A stretch of DNA of 64,000 nt, from positions 2,294,001-2,358,000 of the forward strand of contig MARA01000005.1 of assembly GCA_001792895.1 (NCBI GenBank). Reading direction: 5' to 3'. The notes beneath the pieces were generated by a model, which was not told where the DNA came from, did not search any database, and saw only the letters and a program-made list of their open reading frames with translations. Both the position numbers and the translations under genes were made by a program. Shown here one piece after another: positions 34,801 through 46,028 of this stretch (position 1 is its first letter; every line of letters starts with the position of its first letter). Source of the stretch: Lentinus brumalis (taxonomy: Eukaryota > Basidiomycota > Agaricomycetes > Polyporales > Polyporaceae).

Positions 34801-35230
34801 AGGGGAGGGGAGTGGTGGCCTTCTGCTTGTCATCGACATCGCTTGTGCAACAGGTGCAGATAGAAGTCTTGGCTAAGGATGGATGAATATGGCGGGCAGC
34901 ACAACGTAGCCAGACACTCACATTCATTGGCACTCCCTTCGCAGCATGAGTCAGCCTCTACGCTTCCACCGTTCGCCTCACGAGGGTCATGGAGATGTGT
35001 CTCATCATCAGCGCATATAACACGCGCGAGCTCGTCAAAGCAACCATCTACACGATCAAGTATCAGAGTAGGCCATTTAGCACCTTGATTCACTCACCAT
35101 CGCACCCACAGGCGGATCCCACACAGCAGCCAGGCTCTCCTGCTGGCTTAACTCCTGGCGGGACGGAAGAAACAGTAGACAGCACGCTATGTGCATCATC
35201 GCTTGCGCATTCGCCGCAGCATCCGCCCAT
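31844..35230 (-). CDS. copper/heavy-metal P1B-type ATPase with cysteine-rich N terminus (PCA1-like)
   Basis: Three exons on the minus strand: 35230-35098, 35047-34922, 34872-31844; 1,095 residues. The first 270 residues hold many paired cysteines (MGGCCGEC, GCCVGSACGC, SICTCC, SCCAPKG, HTCCGKSDC, DTCCREGCC), then one HMA domain with GMTCTGC near 300. The ATPase core is complete: TGES actuator motif, ISCPCAIGLAVP in the metal-binding helix (about 743), phosphorylation site DKTGT (about 786), SRHPVS nucleotide-binding HP motif and GDGTNDAVALAQAD (about 980). CPC marks Cu(I)/Ag(I) transport. The CC-rich N terminus resembles fungal PCA1/CRP1 pumps that give copper or cadmium resistance. The start at 35230 was chosen because MGGCCGEC extends the cysteine pattern and both upstream introns keep frame. 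Confidence 0.92.
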
Positions 35231-38200
35231 GGTGGTTCGATGGTGTCCAACAGAGCTTGTCGAAGATGTGGGTCAGAGAATAGTCACAGAGTCCACGAAG
35301 GAGCCGTCGGAGGATATCGTCGGAAGTGTTAGGGATTATGTGAGCCTGGGACGCGACGGGCAGGACCCGCGCACGGACCACGTTGCAACGGACACATCCC
35401 TGCGCGGGAAACCGATGGGCGCTGAGTCATGTAGTGGAGACGCGGTCTTGCAGCGACGATGATAGAGCATGGAACGGCGTCGAGCGTCGACTGAGAATTG
35501 TCCGAGACATCGAACATGCCATTCGGGAGGTCTGAGGAGGAACGGTGGTGGTGGTACGGAGGAAAGAGCGCGATCACGGCTCGTTACTGGTGTGGTACTC
35601 TCTGTCTGCCACATAAGCGCTCCCGCGTCTACTGCTCCTCCGGCTCTTAACCTCGCTCCTCCGACGTTCCCTCCGGTGTCGACGTCTCTGGTCTCTGCCT
35701 GTCCGAGAGACCTACGTCAAGTAGTCGTCTTCTGTTGTGAATGATCTCCTGTTCGGACTCAATAAGTTTGCACTCATGCAGATCGACACCGGCAGTTTCC
35801 TCCTGATCTTGTACTCGCAGACCCCGGAAGTGTGCCGCGAGTGGCTCGTCAATGAGCCGAAGTGCAGGAGTGGATAGAGAGAACTCGCACGCCCCTTCAT
35901 CCAGCCCAATTGAAGATGTGAGTAGTTACGACGCATGCACTACTGCTCAATTCCTGCTACCTTGAACGAGTACACCACGTTGCTCGAGAGCCGTAAGTCT
36001 GCTGGTTTCCAGACCGCCTTCAACCTCTACAAGGGGTTTATAGGGAGCGGCAATTGTTCCCGACGACTCGGACAAGCGTGAGGCTACCTCTCATCCACAT
36101 ATCAGTACTCAGTGCCGACACCGGATTGGCAGGCCTGTGGCCCCACGGAGACTGTACAAGCGGTGTTCTCTACACATGCCCAAGATGTGAGCGGAAACCT
36201 TCAAGTTCTACTGAATTCAGGTCAAACGTACTAACATCGTGCCCCGCAGTCCGGCGACGTCAACTCTGCAGGGGCAACGGGACCGAAGACTTGGTCTGTT
36301 CACTTGCACTAGATATCGTGCTATAATTCAGTCGCCCGCGGTGAATGCGAAAGAGGAATCGCCGGCTCGGGAGTACCCGAAATCTTAACCTTCCGACTCT
36401 AGCTATGCAACTGCGACGTCATCCTTGGTAGCGTGGCACCTACATACCAAGCGGTGCGGCGAAATCGGGCAGTAGTTGGACTATACTTACTTCGCCTGTG
36501 TAAGGTCGGTCGTTCAGCCTACCATGTCTTCCGAGCTTGAACATACCTGGCAGTCGATACCAACATACACCTCGGTCATCTACCGCATAGTTGGCCCCAG
36601 TGCTCAGAGTCGCTGTGCATCTCCAAGGCTTGGTCGGTCGATCATGGCCGCCTGCGCCGCAGGTCAGAGACGTAGGTAGTAAGTGCTGCCTCCGCATACG
36701 ATAATTCAAGTGAGTGAGGGTTCGGAGGCAAGTTACAACCCGGCTGAGAGCTTACGCATACAGAAACTGGGAATCTAGCGGCTGGTACAGCGTCACAGAA
36801 GTTTGCGGTGGTCAAGTTTCTCTCACGGAGCCAAGTACACGGAGCATGTGAGTACAACTGACACATTCGAGGAGGGGAAGCTGAGGAACCGGAGGAAGCA
36901 CGCGGTGCCGCCTATTCTATGGCGAACCCCCAGAAAACAAACCTCGCTCCGACAGCCTGGCCCACCATGTAGTGGCTCCGGGGTCGTGAGACCGCGCTGC
37001 GATGCTGAGATGAAGTCGGACCGACCAAGTAGAATGGTAAGTTTGGTCGCTCAGATACATAAATATCGCATGCTGACCGTACGGACATCGTCGCCAACTA
37101 CGTTGGCCTTTCCTCGGCCAGACTTCGATAGTTATTGGGGTGGAGTGATCCGATGAATCATGTTCCGTGACCTCGCCGTCGCATATTCAGCAAGGTGAGC
37201 GGACATTCCTTCGGAGGGGTCGAGGATGTAGCACAGGTATAAGCGCATCCCACGGACCACTCATGGCTACTTCCTAGGCATGGTCGTTTGTAGGTTTGAT
37301 CGATTACTGAAACAGTTGAACGCCGATGTTGGGCCCTGGTATCCGTTATGTCGCTCTGCGGTGTCTTGTGGTCGATCGCTGAGCCATCCAAGTATGTAGT
37401 TGTGCGCATCCCAGCGCGATCGAACTCACGCCTGTCATATGAGCAGCGAGATTCAAGCGGACCGTTCAGTCCAGTGCGCTGGCGAAGCGCTACCGAATAG
37501 TGGAGGGACGAGTTCCTGTATCGCGCTGAGCACTGGCACTGCTGCAGCAATGGGAGGCAAAGATATATAAGGTCATCACGCTGCACGTACCAGCCTAGAT
37601 TCCATGACCCCAACTCGCTTGTCCCTCCGCCGGCATCACATCTCACGGAGCTCACTACAATGTGCGTCGACATCATCGGCTATATCGAGTGGGCCTGTGG
37701 CTTTCGTCAAAATACGGGTCGCCAGCACGTACGTTAACCCATGCGCTGGCCATGGATGTGTTCTGAGCACCGTCTGGTTTAGCTTGACTGTCACAGGTCA
37801 ATCTGCAGGCTGAGCGACATGCACCAAACCGACGAGCACGACTGCGACAATACCTGTACAGGAACGTAAGTGCGGATCCAATACTATACACTATCGAACA
37901 CAGTGCTCACCGTCTGCGCAGACTGACGGATGACCATCACCTTGTCACCGACATTTACCGGGCTGTCTGCGAGCATTGCGAAGAGGTGGGTCGCGAAGAG
38001 CACCCTGGAATTCAGAGAAAACAGGCAGAGGGCGGGGTTTGTGACGCGACTCTCCCGTTGCGATACCGGACCGCAAATTACTACGCCTAGTACTGGGGTA
38101 TCTGTCAGTCTGGCAGATTCATCAAGCTAGACGCATCGAGACAATCGAGACAAATTACCTGCAACTTTTCGCTGAGTTGAGGCTTCTGATACTAAATAAG

Positions 38201-39299
38201 TAGTACTACTTGAGTACTTGGTACTTTTGTCCGCACTTCGTCCCACCATGCACATCAGACCTGCGTGGCACGAAGCTGCACTCCGGCCACTGAGTACTGA
38301 GTAACCGCGCACCGCGTCCTAGTCCCTGTACACAAGTAAGTAACTTGCGTGAGGACTTCCTCTGCGAGACGCCCAATCACATGGCTATAAGACCGGCGTC
38401 TCCCAGCCAAGAGTTCTTATACTGTAGTGGCCACCATTTGTCTCCTTCTCCCAGCTTCCACCTACAACCTTTTCTTGCAGTTCTTGCGTCCCAAATGTGA
38501 ATGCCCACGGCACAGGCATATTGACAACCACTCGAATCGGCTCAGAAGTGTACTTATGTTCACGCCGTCGGATAAACGTGATCAAATCATCTATGCAAGT
38601 AAATCTTTTAGCTTCCACGTCGGCTTCTCGTAATTATTCGGCATTCTCATTCTGCGCATGAACGACAGGTGCTCTGACTCTCTCGTCCGCATATATGCGA
38701 TCGTCAAACATATGAACGGGAGGTTGTAAATTGATGAAACGTTGAAGTCACATGGGGACGGGACCAGCACTGGCTGACAAGACCGTGCTGTCCAGCAAGA
38801 GACGTTAAGCCTGCTGTACGACGCCTAGATTATTGCGCGAGCGGGATCGCTTAGCGTCCAAACAATACGCGGAGTCGGGACTTGAGGCAAACTGACGTAG
38901 GCTGACATCGCTCGCGCTGCTCGAACGTGACCGATATGGTGAGCACTTGGTGGTACGTTGTGATCATGCCGGGAAATGTCTGCAGGGATTGACACTCGTC
39001 TCGTGACTTTGTGGTTCACAGTGCTGGATGCAAGGAATGGCTGACGGGCTCGCGGTGATGGCTCTGAGTAAGGATTCCGAATTCTAGACACTGCCCGGCG
39101 GGATGATGCATCCCCACTCCGATTGTCTGTGGTTACGACATCCCGGTAGCAGGAGCCAGAGCAGTCTTCCGTGACTCTGGAGAACACATGCGAGGGGTAT
39201 ATAGCTCAATGCCCGGACAGTTGGAGGCCACAACCCAAGCAAGCAAGAATCGACATCGACCCCGACAATATTCCCCGCGCGCTTTTACCCCCAGCAGCA
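35231..39299. other. 4-kb gene-poor stretch
   Basis: No gene recognised on either strand. A short plausible plus-strand exon around 35776-35880 (MQIDTGSFLLILYSQTPE) and another around 37795-37990 (AERHAPNRRARLRQYLYRN, then TDDHHLVTDIYRAV) read like protein, but no complete model results. They may be remnants or very short multi-exon genes. Confidence 0.4.
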
Positions 39300-41714
39300 A
39301 TGTCACCCGACCAGTCACCCAACCATACCGATGCGAACCATAGGCAGTTCACGCCCGGGAATTTTGCGATTGACGAGTACAGACCAATACGCGTTGCAGT
39401 GATTGGGGCCGGGATCAGCGGCATAGTCGCTGGTGTCAGGTATGTGTCAGTTTCGATGATAGGGTCCAGCGGATGGCTGATATCACGAGGCAAGGTTTCC
39501 GCAGAAAGTGCCGAACGTGGAACTGACAATATACGAGAAGGACGACGGCGTCGGAGGAACGTGGTACAGGAACCGTTACCCGTGCGTATCTCCAGCATAG
39601 ACAGTGCTATCACACTTGCCAACTTACGACCGCTGAACAGCGGGCTCGCGTGCGATATTCCGGCTCATTGTGTACGTTTCCAAGTACACTAGTGGTGAAT
39701 GTGTCGCTTGTGCTGAACGAGATCTGCAGTACCAACTAACCTTCGAAGAGAAGGTAACGTTTGGCTACTCTCCTGGTGCCGCCTCCGCGCTAACACCCAC
39801 CCAGAAGGACTGGTCCGGGCTGTACGCGCCTGGAACAGAGATCCGGGAGTACCTCCAGGGCATCGTTGACAAGCACAAGCTCATGCGCTTCATCAAGCTC
39901 CACCACGAGGTTGTCGGCGCGCAGTACAACGAGTGCACAGGAAAGTGGCACGTCCGAGTACGCCACATCGACCCGGACACCGGTGCCAGGTCCGAGCTCG
40001 AGGACGTCGTCGATATCCTCGTCCCCGCAGTCGGCGTGCTCAGCCGCTGGGACTGGCCCGACATTGACGGATTGCGCGATTTTCAGGGCGAGCTGCACCA
40101 CACTGCTGGGTTCGACCCGCAGGAGAAGACGTGGCAGGAGATTGCCGACGATTGGAAGGATAAGAAGGTCGCTGTCATTGGCGTGGTGAGTCTCCCTCCT
40201 CCAACACGGTACACGAGGACTGCACGTTCTGACAATGATCGAGTTTCCAGGGCTCTAGCGCGATCCAACTCGTCCCGGCCATACAGCCAAAGGTGCAGAA
40301 GCTGTATAACTACGTGAGGGGCAAGACATGGCTGGCAGTGCCGTTCGCTAGCAACACTTTCGCCACACTGCTCGACCGGGGCCCAGACAGCGCAGAGGAT
40401 TGTACGTCTTGATCGCTCAAGGCCACGGTTCTCTTCCATACCAGTTCAATATAGACCGTTTCTCCGCCAAGGAGATTGAGCGCTTCAAGACCGACGAGGA
40501 CTTCTACAGACGCTTCCGGACCGTAATGGAGAATGATATGAACGTGAGCGGCACACTGTTCGGGTCAGACCCTCAATTCTCACACCATCCCGCAGTCTAT
40601 GCATGCGGCTACTCTCCGCGGGAGCAACCTGCAGGAACAGGCGACGCAGTTGTTCGAGGCAAACATGAGGCGCAAGCTCGTGAAGAAACCTTGGATCGCA
40701 GAATCCCGTGGGTGCTTCTTTCTGCCCAGCTGTTCATCGCCCCCACTCATCTTTGACACGGGACAGTGATACCGACGTTCCCAGTCGCATGCCGCAGACT
40801 CACCCCTGGTCCTGGGTACCTGGAGGCCCTGGTCGAGGACAACGTCGAGTTCGTCCAGACTCCCATTAAACGGGTAACCAAGACGGGCATTGAGACGACC
40901 GACGGACAACACCACGACCTCGACATCATTTTCTGCGCGACGGGCTACGACACGTCCTTCCAGCTGCCCTTTGAGATTATCGGGAGGAAGGGCGTCCATC
41001 TCAACGACAAGTGGCAGCCTCATCCGGCGACATACCTGACGATGTGCGTGGACGAGTTCCCGAACATGTTCATGGTCCTCGGGCCTAACTCGGGCATTGG
41101 GTCCGGCTCGATGCTCATCATGATCGAGTACGAGGTCATGTACGCCGTTCAGGCGACATTGAAGATGCAGCGCGAGCGGCTGAAGAGCATCGAGGTGAAA
41201 CGCGAGGCGCTTCTGGACTTCGACGCCTATTTAGAGAGCTACTTCCCCAAGGTGCGTGTTGCGCTAATTTGATGTGACAGCCGCCTTGACGCGGGCACCC
41301 GTGCCACGTCGGCAGACCGTGTATAGCGAGAAATGCCGCTCGTGGTACAAGATGGGTGCGGAGGACGGCAGAGTGGTTGGACTATGGCCCGGTACGTACC
41401 ACACTAACTGTCATGAGTTCTGGTGACATATGGTGCATGGTGGGGTACTGACTGCGTGTCCGTTCAGGATCTGCACTGGCAGCGGTGAAGGCCATCACGT
41501 ATCCTCGCTGGGAAGATTTCACCTACGAAGTCGCGGATCCGACCAATAACCGGTTTTACTGGTTTGGAGACGGGCAGACGTACAGCGAAAAGACTATGAC
41601 CGGAGACCGTGAGCACTTTTCCCTGAGGGCGTGAACGTTAAGGCGGCTGACCGGCTGTCCGCAGGAGCTTGGTATCTTCGTGAGGAGTTCCTTGATATAC
41701 CGCCTGGTAAATAA
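39300..41714 (+). CDS. FAD/NADPH-dependent monooxygenase, Baeyer-Villiger type
   Basis: A 12-exon gene. Exons: 39300-39439, 39495-39581, 39641-39671, 39730-39753, 39805-40185, 40251-40401, about 40444-40543, 40596-40707, 40767-41251, 41316-41391, 41468-41608, 41665-41714. The FAD-binding motif is VIGAGISGIVAG, followed by DDGVGGTWYRNRYPG. A Baeyer-Villiger-like fingerprint FQGELHH lacks the usual final Trp. The NADPH motif is VIGVGSSAIQ, and FCATGYDT closes the fold. The product likely inserts or adds oxygen to a ketone or heteroatom; substrate unknown. The exon 6/7 junction (40402-40443) has a 42-bp interval that starts GTACGT and ends CAG but does not keep frame, so either an indel or an odd splice is present. 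Other phases agree. Neighbour: velvet gene 826 bp downstream on the same strand. Confidence 0.85.
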
Positions 41715-42539
41715 CGTTTCCTCGGTTGCTCTGCTCAGGCTGTTCACGAATTGTCTGTATACAGTTCCAACCGGCTATAGGACGATGTGACAAGTCCAGC
41801 CCGTGTTTTGAAGAGGCGACCACGGGGTTACTAGGCAATAGTGTAGCAGAATCGTGTGAAATTGGTGCCCTTCAGTGGTCGTTTGAGATCTGCCCCGCTG
41901 GAGTGAGTCGCACCTATCAGTATTACCGTTGGACGTCCATCCGTATTGTCTAGAGGCAGATGCTCCAAACATCGGAATCTGAAAGGCGTGACGACCGCGG
42001 CCGGTCTGCGTGTGACCAAACCGTGAGGCGTCGGGAGGTTAGTTGGGCTGGGCACGGCGGGCGACGCACCCGAGCTAGTAGTTGACAAATGGGAAACCCT
42101 CCACCGCTTACGACTCAGACAGACGGAGCTTGAAGCGAAATTTGGAGAGCACTTCATTAGACCGCAGTGCATGCGGCGAAGGCCTCGAGCATGAGGTGAG
42201 GTCGGATGTGGGTCGCCATTCCCGGCGCTCAGGCGAAGCCTTCCCAAGAGTTGAGTTATGACGCGTTTCAGACGCACCAGAGCTCGCGGGCAGAGCAGAG
42301 CAGGGCTTAACGATGGCGAGGGGTTCAACATACTCTCGCCGCTCGGCCGCTCGATATTCCGCGGGCCCATCTGACCTCCGCGAACTCTATCTGGATGCAA
42401 TCTCTTGCTTGCATATAAGCTTCCCAGCCGCGGCAAGTCGGTCGCTGCATCCCCAATCGCCGCATCGGTGAGTGCATGCATAGCCAACAGGACTGATGCT
42501 CACTGTGTTCACCTGGCTAGATCTCGAATTGCCACTGTG
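41715..42539. other. intergenic with velvet promoter
   Basis: No gene seen. CATATAAGC at 42411-42419 is a likely TATA box, about 125 bp upstream of the velvet-gene ATG. Confidence 0.45.
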
Positions 42540-43913
42540 ATGGCCGCCCCTCAGTCAGAGGTCAGTCCTTCTTTTGCGCAGCTCTGCCCCCACGGGCGCT
42601 CAACAGGCACCCTAGCCCTTCCCGAGCTCAACCATCGGGGGTCCGTTCAAGTTCCTGTCAGGACCGTTCACTGGCCGCATCGTCCGGTCAGCTTTGAATG
42701 AGTTGCAAAACGCCAATCATGGTCGCAAGTAAGAGCTCCGGGCGCCACCGTTACCCTCCTCGCTGATCTCCTCGCCAGATATGCACGCAAAGACAAGCGC
42801 CCTTTGGATCCACCTCCCGTCGTTCGCATGTCTTGCTTCCAAACCGTCCACGCGGGGACGAGTGCGGAAGTCGAGCAAGAGTACGAGAACTTCGAGTAAG
42901 GGCTCAGCGCTCAATACTTGCTCCCTTTCCCGACATATTCGACAGCGCACACTCCACTTTTGGCTTCGTCTGCCACGTGGACCTCATACCCATTCGTCCG
43001 GACGGAATGTCCGACGCACAAACAGATGCTACTTCAGACCCCGGTCAGTGTCACGCTCCAGCGGGTTTTGTCGTCTCTGACGAGTTCCTTAATGTTCCTG
43101 CCGTGTGGGCTATATTGCCCATCTGACTCAACACATCTCAGCGAGACGCCTCACGCCCAGATATCTCTCCCGTCTGTCGACTACATCGACCGTCACGGGG
43201 AGTTGTGCACGTCGCTGCTGTTTGGGGAGACCTTTGTCCCATGCTCGCTTGTAGAGCACGAAGGTCGGCATGCAGCATTGTTCGTATTCTCAGTATGTGA
43301 AAACATCACTGCGTGCACTGCTATCAGTCTGCTAACGCTCCGACGACTAACAGGATCTAGCGGTGAGGCAGGAGGGCCGATTCGTGCTGCGATACCGAGT
43401 CTTCAACATCCGCGGAGAGGGACGTTACATACCCATCCTCGCCGAGTGCTACGGCGGCTCTTTCGAGATTTTCTCGACCAAGTCCTTCCCCGGCCTCCGA
43501 ACATCGACCGATCTCACCAAGGTGCGTGTTCCATTGCACAGGCTCCACGTGCATGCTCTCATCGCTGTATGCGTCATGCAGTCCCTCTCCCTGAACGGCA
43601 TCCGCGTCAACTCACGCTACCGCGAGCGCAAGGTCAGGAAGAGAGCACGTCAGACCACGCAGTCCTCCACTAGCGAAGCACCCACAGCAGGTTCCCCCAC
43701 GGCCCGGGCATCCGCTAGTAAGTCTCCGAAGCAGCAGGCCATCCTGCCCTCTACCCAGGGCAGGGGACCTCCAGTCTGCCGCGTTCTGGGCTATTTGGCT
43801 CTGATACGCAGACCTCACAAGCCGCGCTTGATGCGTGGCACGAGAAAGAGGTGCGGGAAGCACAGATGAGCGCGCGCACCACGCCGCGCCTGTCCAGCAT
43901 GGATGGGAGCTGA
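42540..43913 (+). CDS. velvet-domain transcription factor
   Basis: Eight exons: 42540-42560, 42616-42728, 42779-42895, 42946-43043, 43142-43292, 43354-43521, 43582-43717, 43759-43913; about 319 residues. The velvet domain covers most of the protein: GPFTGRIVRSALNELQNANH, KYARKDKRPLDPPPVV, FGFVCHVDLIP, LFVFSDLAVRQEGRFVLRYR and ILAECYGGSFEIFSTKSFPG, then a basic stretch RERKVRKRARQ. Velvet proteins form complexes that couple development and secondary metabolism in fungi and bind DNA through an NF-kB-like fold. Exon 4 to 5 is out of phase by one base; an extra C in the CCCC at 43039-43042 makes the total exactly 320 codons. The last exon was chosen for its GTAAGT donor and hydrophilic product; read-through instead would end at 43869. 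Confidence 0.88.
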
Positions 43914-44408
43914 GTGTCCCCATGGTACGGTTGAGGTCTCCGTGCGTCGTAATGACCCTTTGCACCGATGAGTATGCCTTCTCCATTGGTTTCGTGTACC
44001 TCTAATTCATGCTTCCGCTTGTCACCAATGCTTCTATCGCACCAGTAACTATTGCCGGTATGCTTTCTATTGTACTAGTCACTGTGGGTTGTCTTCTGTA
44101 AATGTCGGGTACATTCCGTGGCACTCGTGGCTGCGATTTCCACAGGAACTGGACGCCGCCTGTGGTCGCTAGGGGTGTATCGGCATGCTAGTTCAAGTGA
44201 GGAGGACGGATGGTTCGAAGCTCCTTATACCGTGATCTAGCTCGTAAGTATATCGTGCTACGAAAGCAACAAGCGAGGGAAGAGTGAGAGCATCAACTGA
44301 GAACATCACAGCTCAGTTCTCGAAGCAAAACATACAACGGCAGCAAATAGGGAAACGTGGCCTGCAAGACCCTCAATACAAGACAGTGTCCCTCTCCCGG
44401 CAGAGGAA
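43914..44408. other. intergenic between convergent genes
   Basis: 3' flanks of the velvet gene and the LRR-like gene; no gene recognised. Confidence 0.5.
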
Positions 44409-46028
44409 TCAGGGCTCCCATAGTGTGGATCTGCGCACCATCGCGGCCCGCAGGGGCTCGTAGTAAAACCGAACAAGCCGCTGCAGACTCGGACGAGCAG
44501 GCGCCCCCGCCGCCCCGCTCGTCTGGCCACGGTCCACTGGCTTCGCATGTGGTGTATGTGCGATGGCGACAGAGAACAACAGCGGCATATTGGCGAGGTG
44601 GCGTAGCAACGTGCCGACGCCGCGGCGCACCCTGTACAGGCTGTACTGGGAGGTGCATGAGCTCGAGGTCAAGGCGGGTGCCACGGTCGGATCGGGGTCG
44701 GGCACCGCCGAGGACGACGCTGCTGTAGCGGGACGTGGCTCAGGAGACTGAGCGGGCGGCTTCACCGGCGTGTCGTGCGAGATCTGAGTCGCGTGCACCT
44801 CGACGCGTCTCAGGGCACGGAAGGACTGCATGATCATGAACAGGTCCACACAGGACGGATCGACGTTGCATGTGGAGAGTGAGAGAGTGCGTACGTTGCG
44901 CAGACAGGAGGAGGTGAGGCCGATGTGGCTCAAGTTGGGTGGTGCGTCGCGTTCTGGTGCCCAGTGCCAGTTCAGCTGGACACGGGCGGTAGGGTCTGCG
45001 AAAGTGAACAGGTATGGATATCTTGCGGCCGTCCTGGGGGTTACAGCGTCGGACTGGGATGAGTCGTCCGAGTCTCCTGAAAGACAAGCATAGAATACGT
45101 TGGCGTGGCGGATGGGAAGGAGGAGCTTCTGCAGAGCCGGGCCGTGCTGGAGCACCGGAAAGCCGGTCTCGTAGAAGTCCGTCTGGACCTTAGTGCTCTC
45201 CGTGAGCGAGTGTTGTAGCTTGCCCAGGAGCATCTCCGCCGTGTGTGTGAGAAGCCCGTCCATCGTGAGCTGCTGGAGGTAGGGGAGACTGGGCTCGGCG
45301 AGGTCGTCGACGCCCTCGGGTAGGACGGACGGGTGTTCCCTGCTGCTGTGGACTGCGAGCGTCCTCAGCATGGGGCAGTAGTGGAGAAACTCTATAAGCG
45401 AGCGTACGGAGACCGCCCGGTTGGACGTGATGGACATGCCCCTCAGGAAGACAAGGAACGGGACGGCCTGGGAATTTGCATGACAACCAGAGTGAGACGT
45501 GGTCGCCACGAATGGCGGCGGAAATGGGAGCGTGGCGGGAGGCGCAATAGCCTCGCCCGAGTATGGTACCGGGAGGAGGGACGCGTCGAAGTGGATGGAC
45601 TCGACTCGCTCGGCATAGACACGAAGCGCGTCGCCTATCGTGGAGATCTCTTGCGAGTCATCCTCCCGATGCAAGATGCACTCTTGGCTCTCCGAGTTTT
45701 GGAGCGAGCACTCGATGCGGACCAACGGACGGTTCTTGTAGTTCGGGAGTGAGACGACGCGGACAGCGTTGCCCGAGGACGCCTTGTCCATGGCCATAGC
45801 GGCGCCGTGGGTGTGAAACGTCGCCTCAGACTTGTCGCTAAGACTTCGCAACTCAGCGCATGCAAACGGGTCCGGGGCCGAGGGGTTGGCCAACGACGCT
45901 GCGCTGGCAGGCAATCTCCCAACGAGACCGTCGGGCGCATGATCGGCGTGGGGTTCCTGAAGCGTTTGTTGTGGCTCGACGAACCCAGCGCCGTCAGTGG
46001 CGGCGGTGTTCTGTGGGCGATAGGACAT
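44409..46028 (-). CDS. unknown LRR-like protein of F-box-protein type, single exon
   Basis: An uninterrupted 539-residue frame from ATG at 46028. The middle consists of irregular leucine-rich segments typical of fungal F-box/LRR proteins (for example SLIEFLHYCPMLRTLAVHSS, LPYLQQLTMDGLL, NLSHIGLTSSCLRNVRTLSLSTC, FRALRRVEVHATQ). No F-box is seen at the N terminus, which is polar and probably disordered. A Pro/Ser/Ala-rich insert lies near 440-475. Such proteins usually act as substrate receptors of SCF ubiquitin ligases, but without the F-box this is only a structural resemblance. Lack of introns is unusual beside its intron-rich neighbours. Confidence 0.72.
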   Translation of the reverse strand: MSYRPQNTAATDGAGFVEPQQTLQEPHADHAPDGLVGRLPASAASLANPSAPDPFACAELRSLSDKSEATFHTHGAAMAMDKASSGNAVRVVSLPNYKNRPLVRIECSLQNSESQECILHREDDSQEISTIGDALRVYAERVESIHFDASLLPVPYSGEAIAPPATLPFPPPFVATTSHSGCHANSQAVPFLVFLRGMSITSNRAVSVRSLIEFLHYCPMLRTLAVHSSREHPSVLPEGVDDLAEPSLPYLQQLTMDGLLTHTAEMLLGKLQHSLTESTKVQTDFYETGFPVLQHGPALQKLLLPIRHANVFYACLSGDSDDSSQSDAVTPRTAARYPYLFTFADPTARVQLNWHWAPERDAPPNLSHIGLTSSCLRNVRTLSLSTCNVDPSCVDLFMIMQSFRALRRVEVHATQISHDTPVKPPAQSPEPRPATAASSSAVPDPDPTVAPALTSSSCTSQYSLYRVRRGVGTLLRHLANMPLLFSVAIAHTPHAKPVDRGQTSGAAGAPARPSLQRLVRFYYEPLRAAMVRRSTLWEP

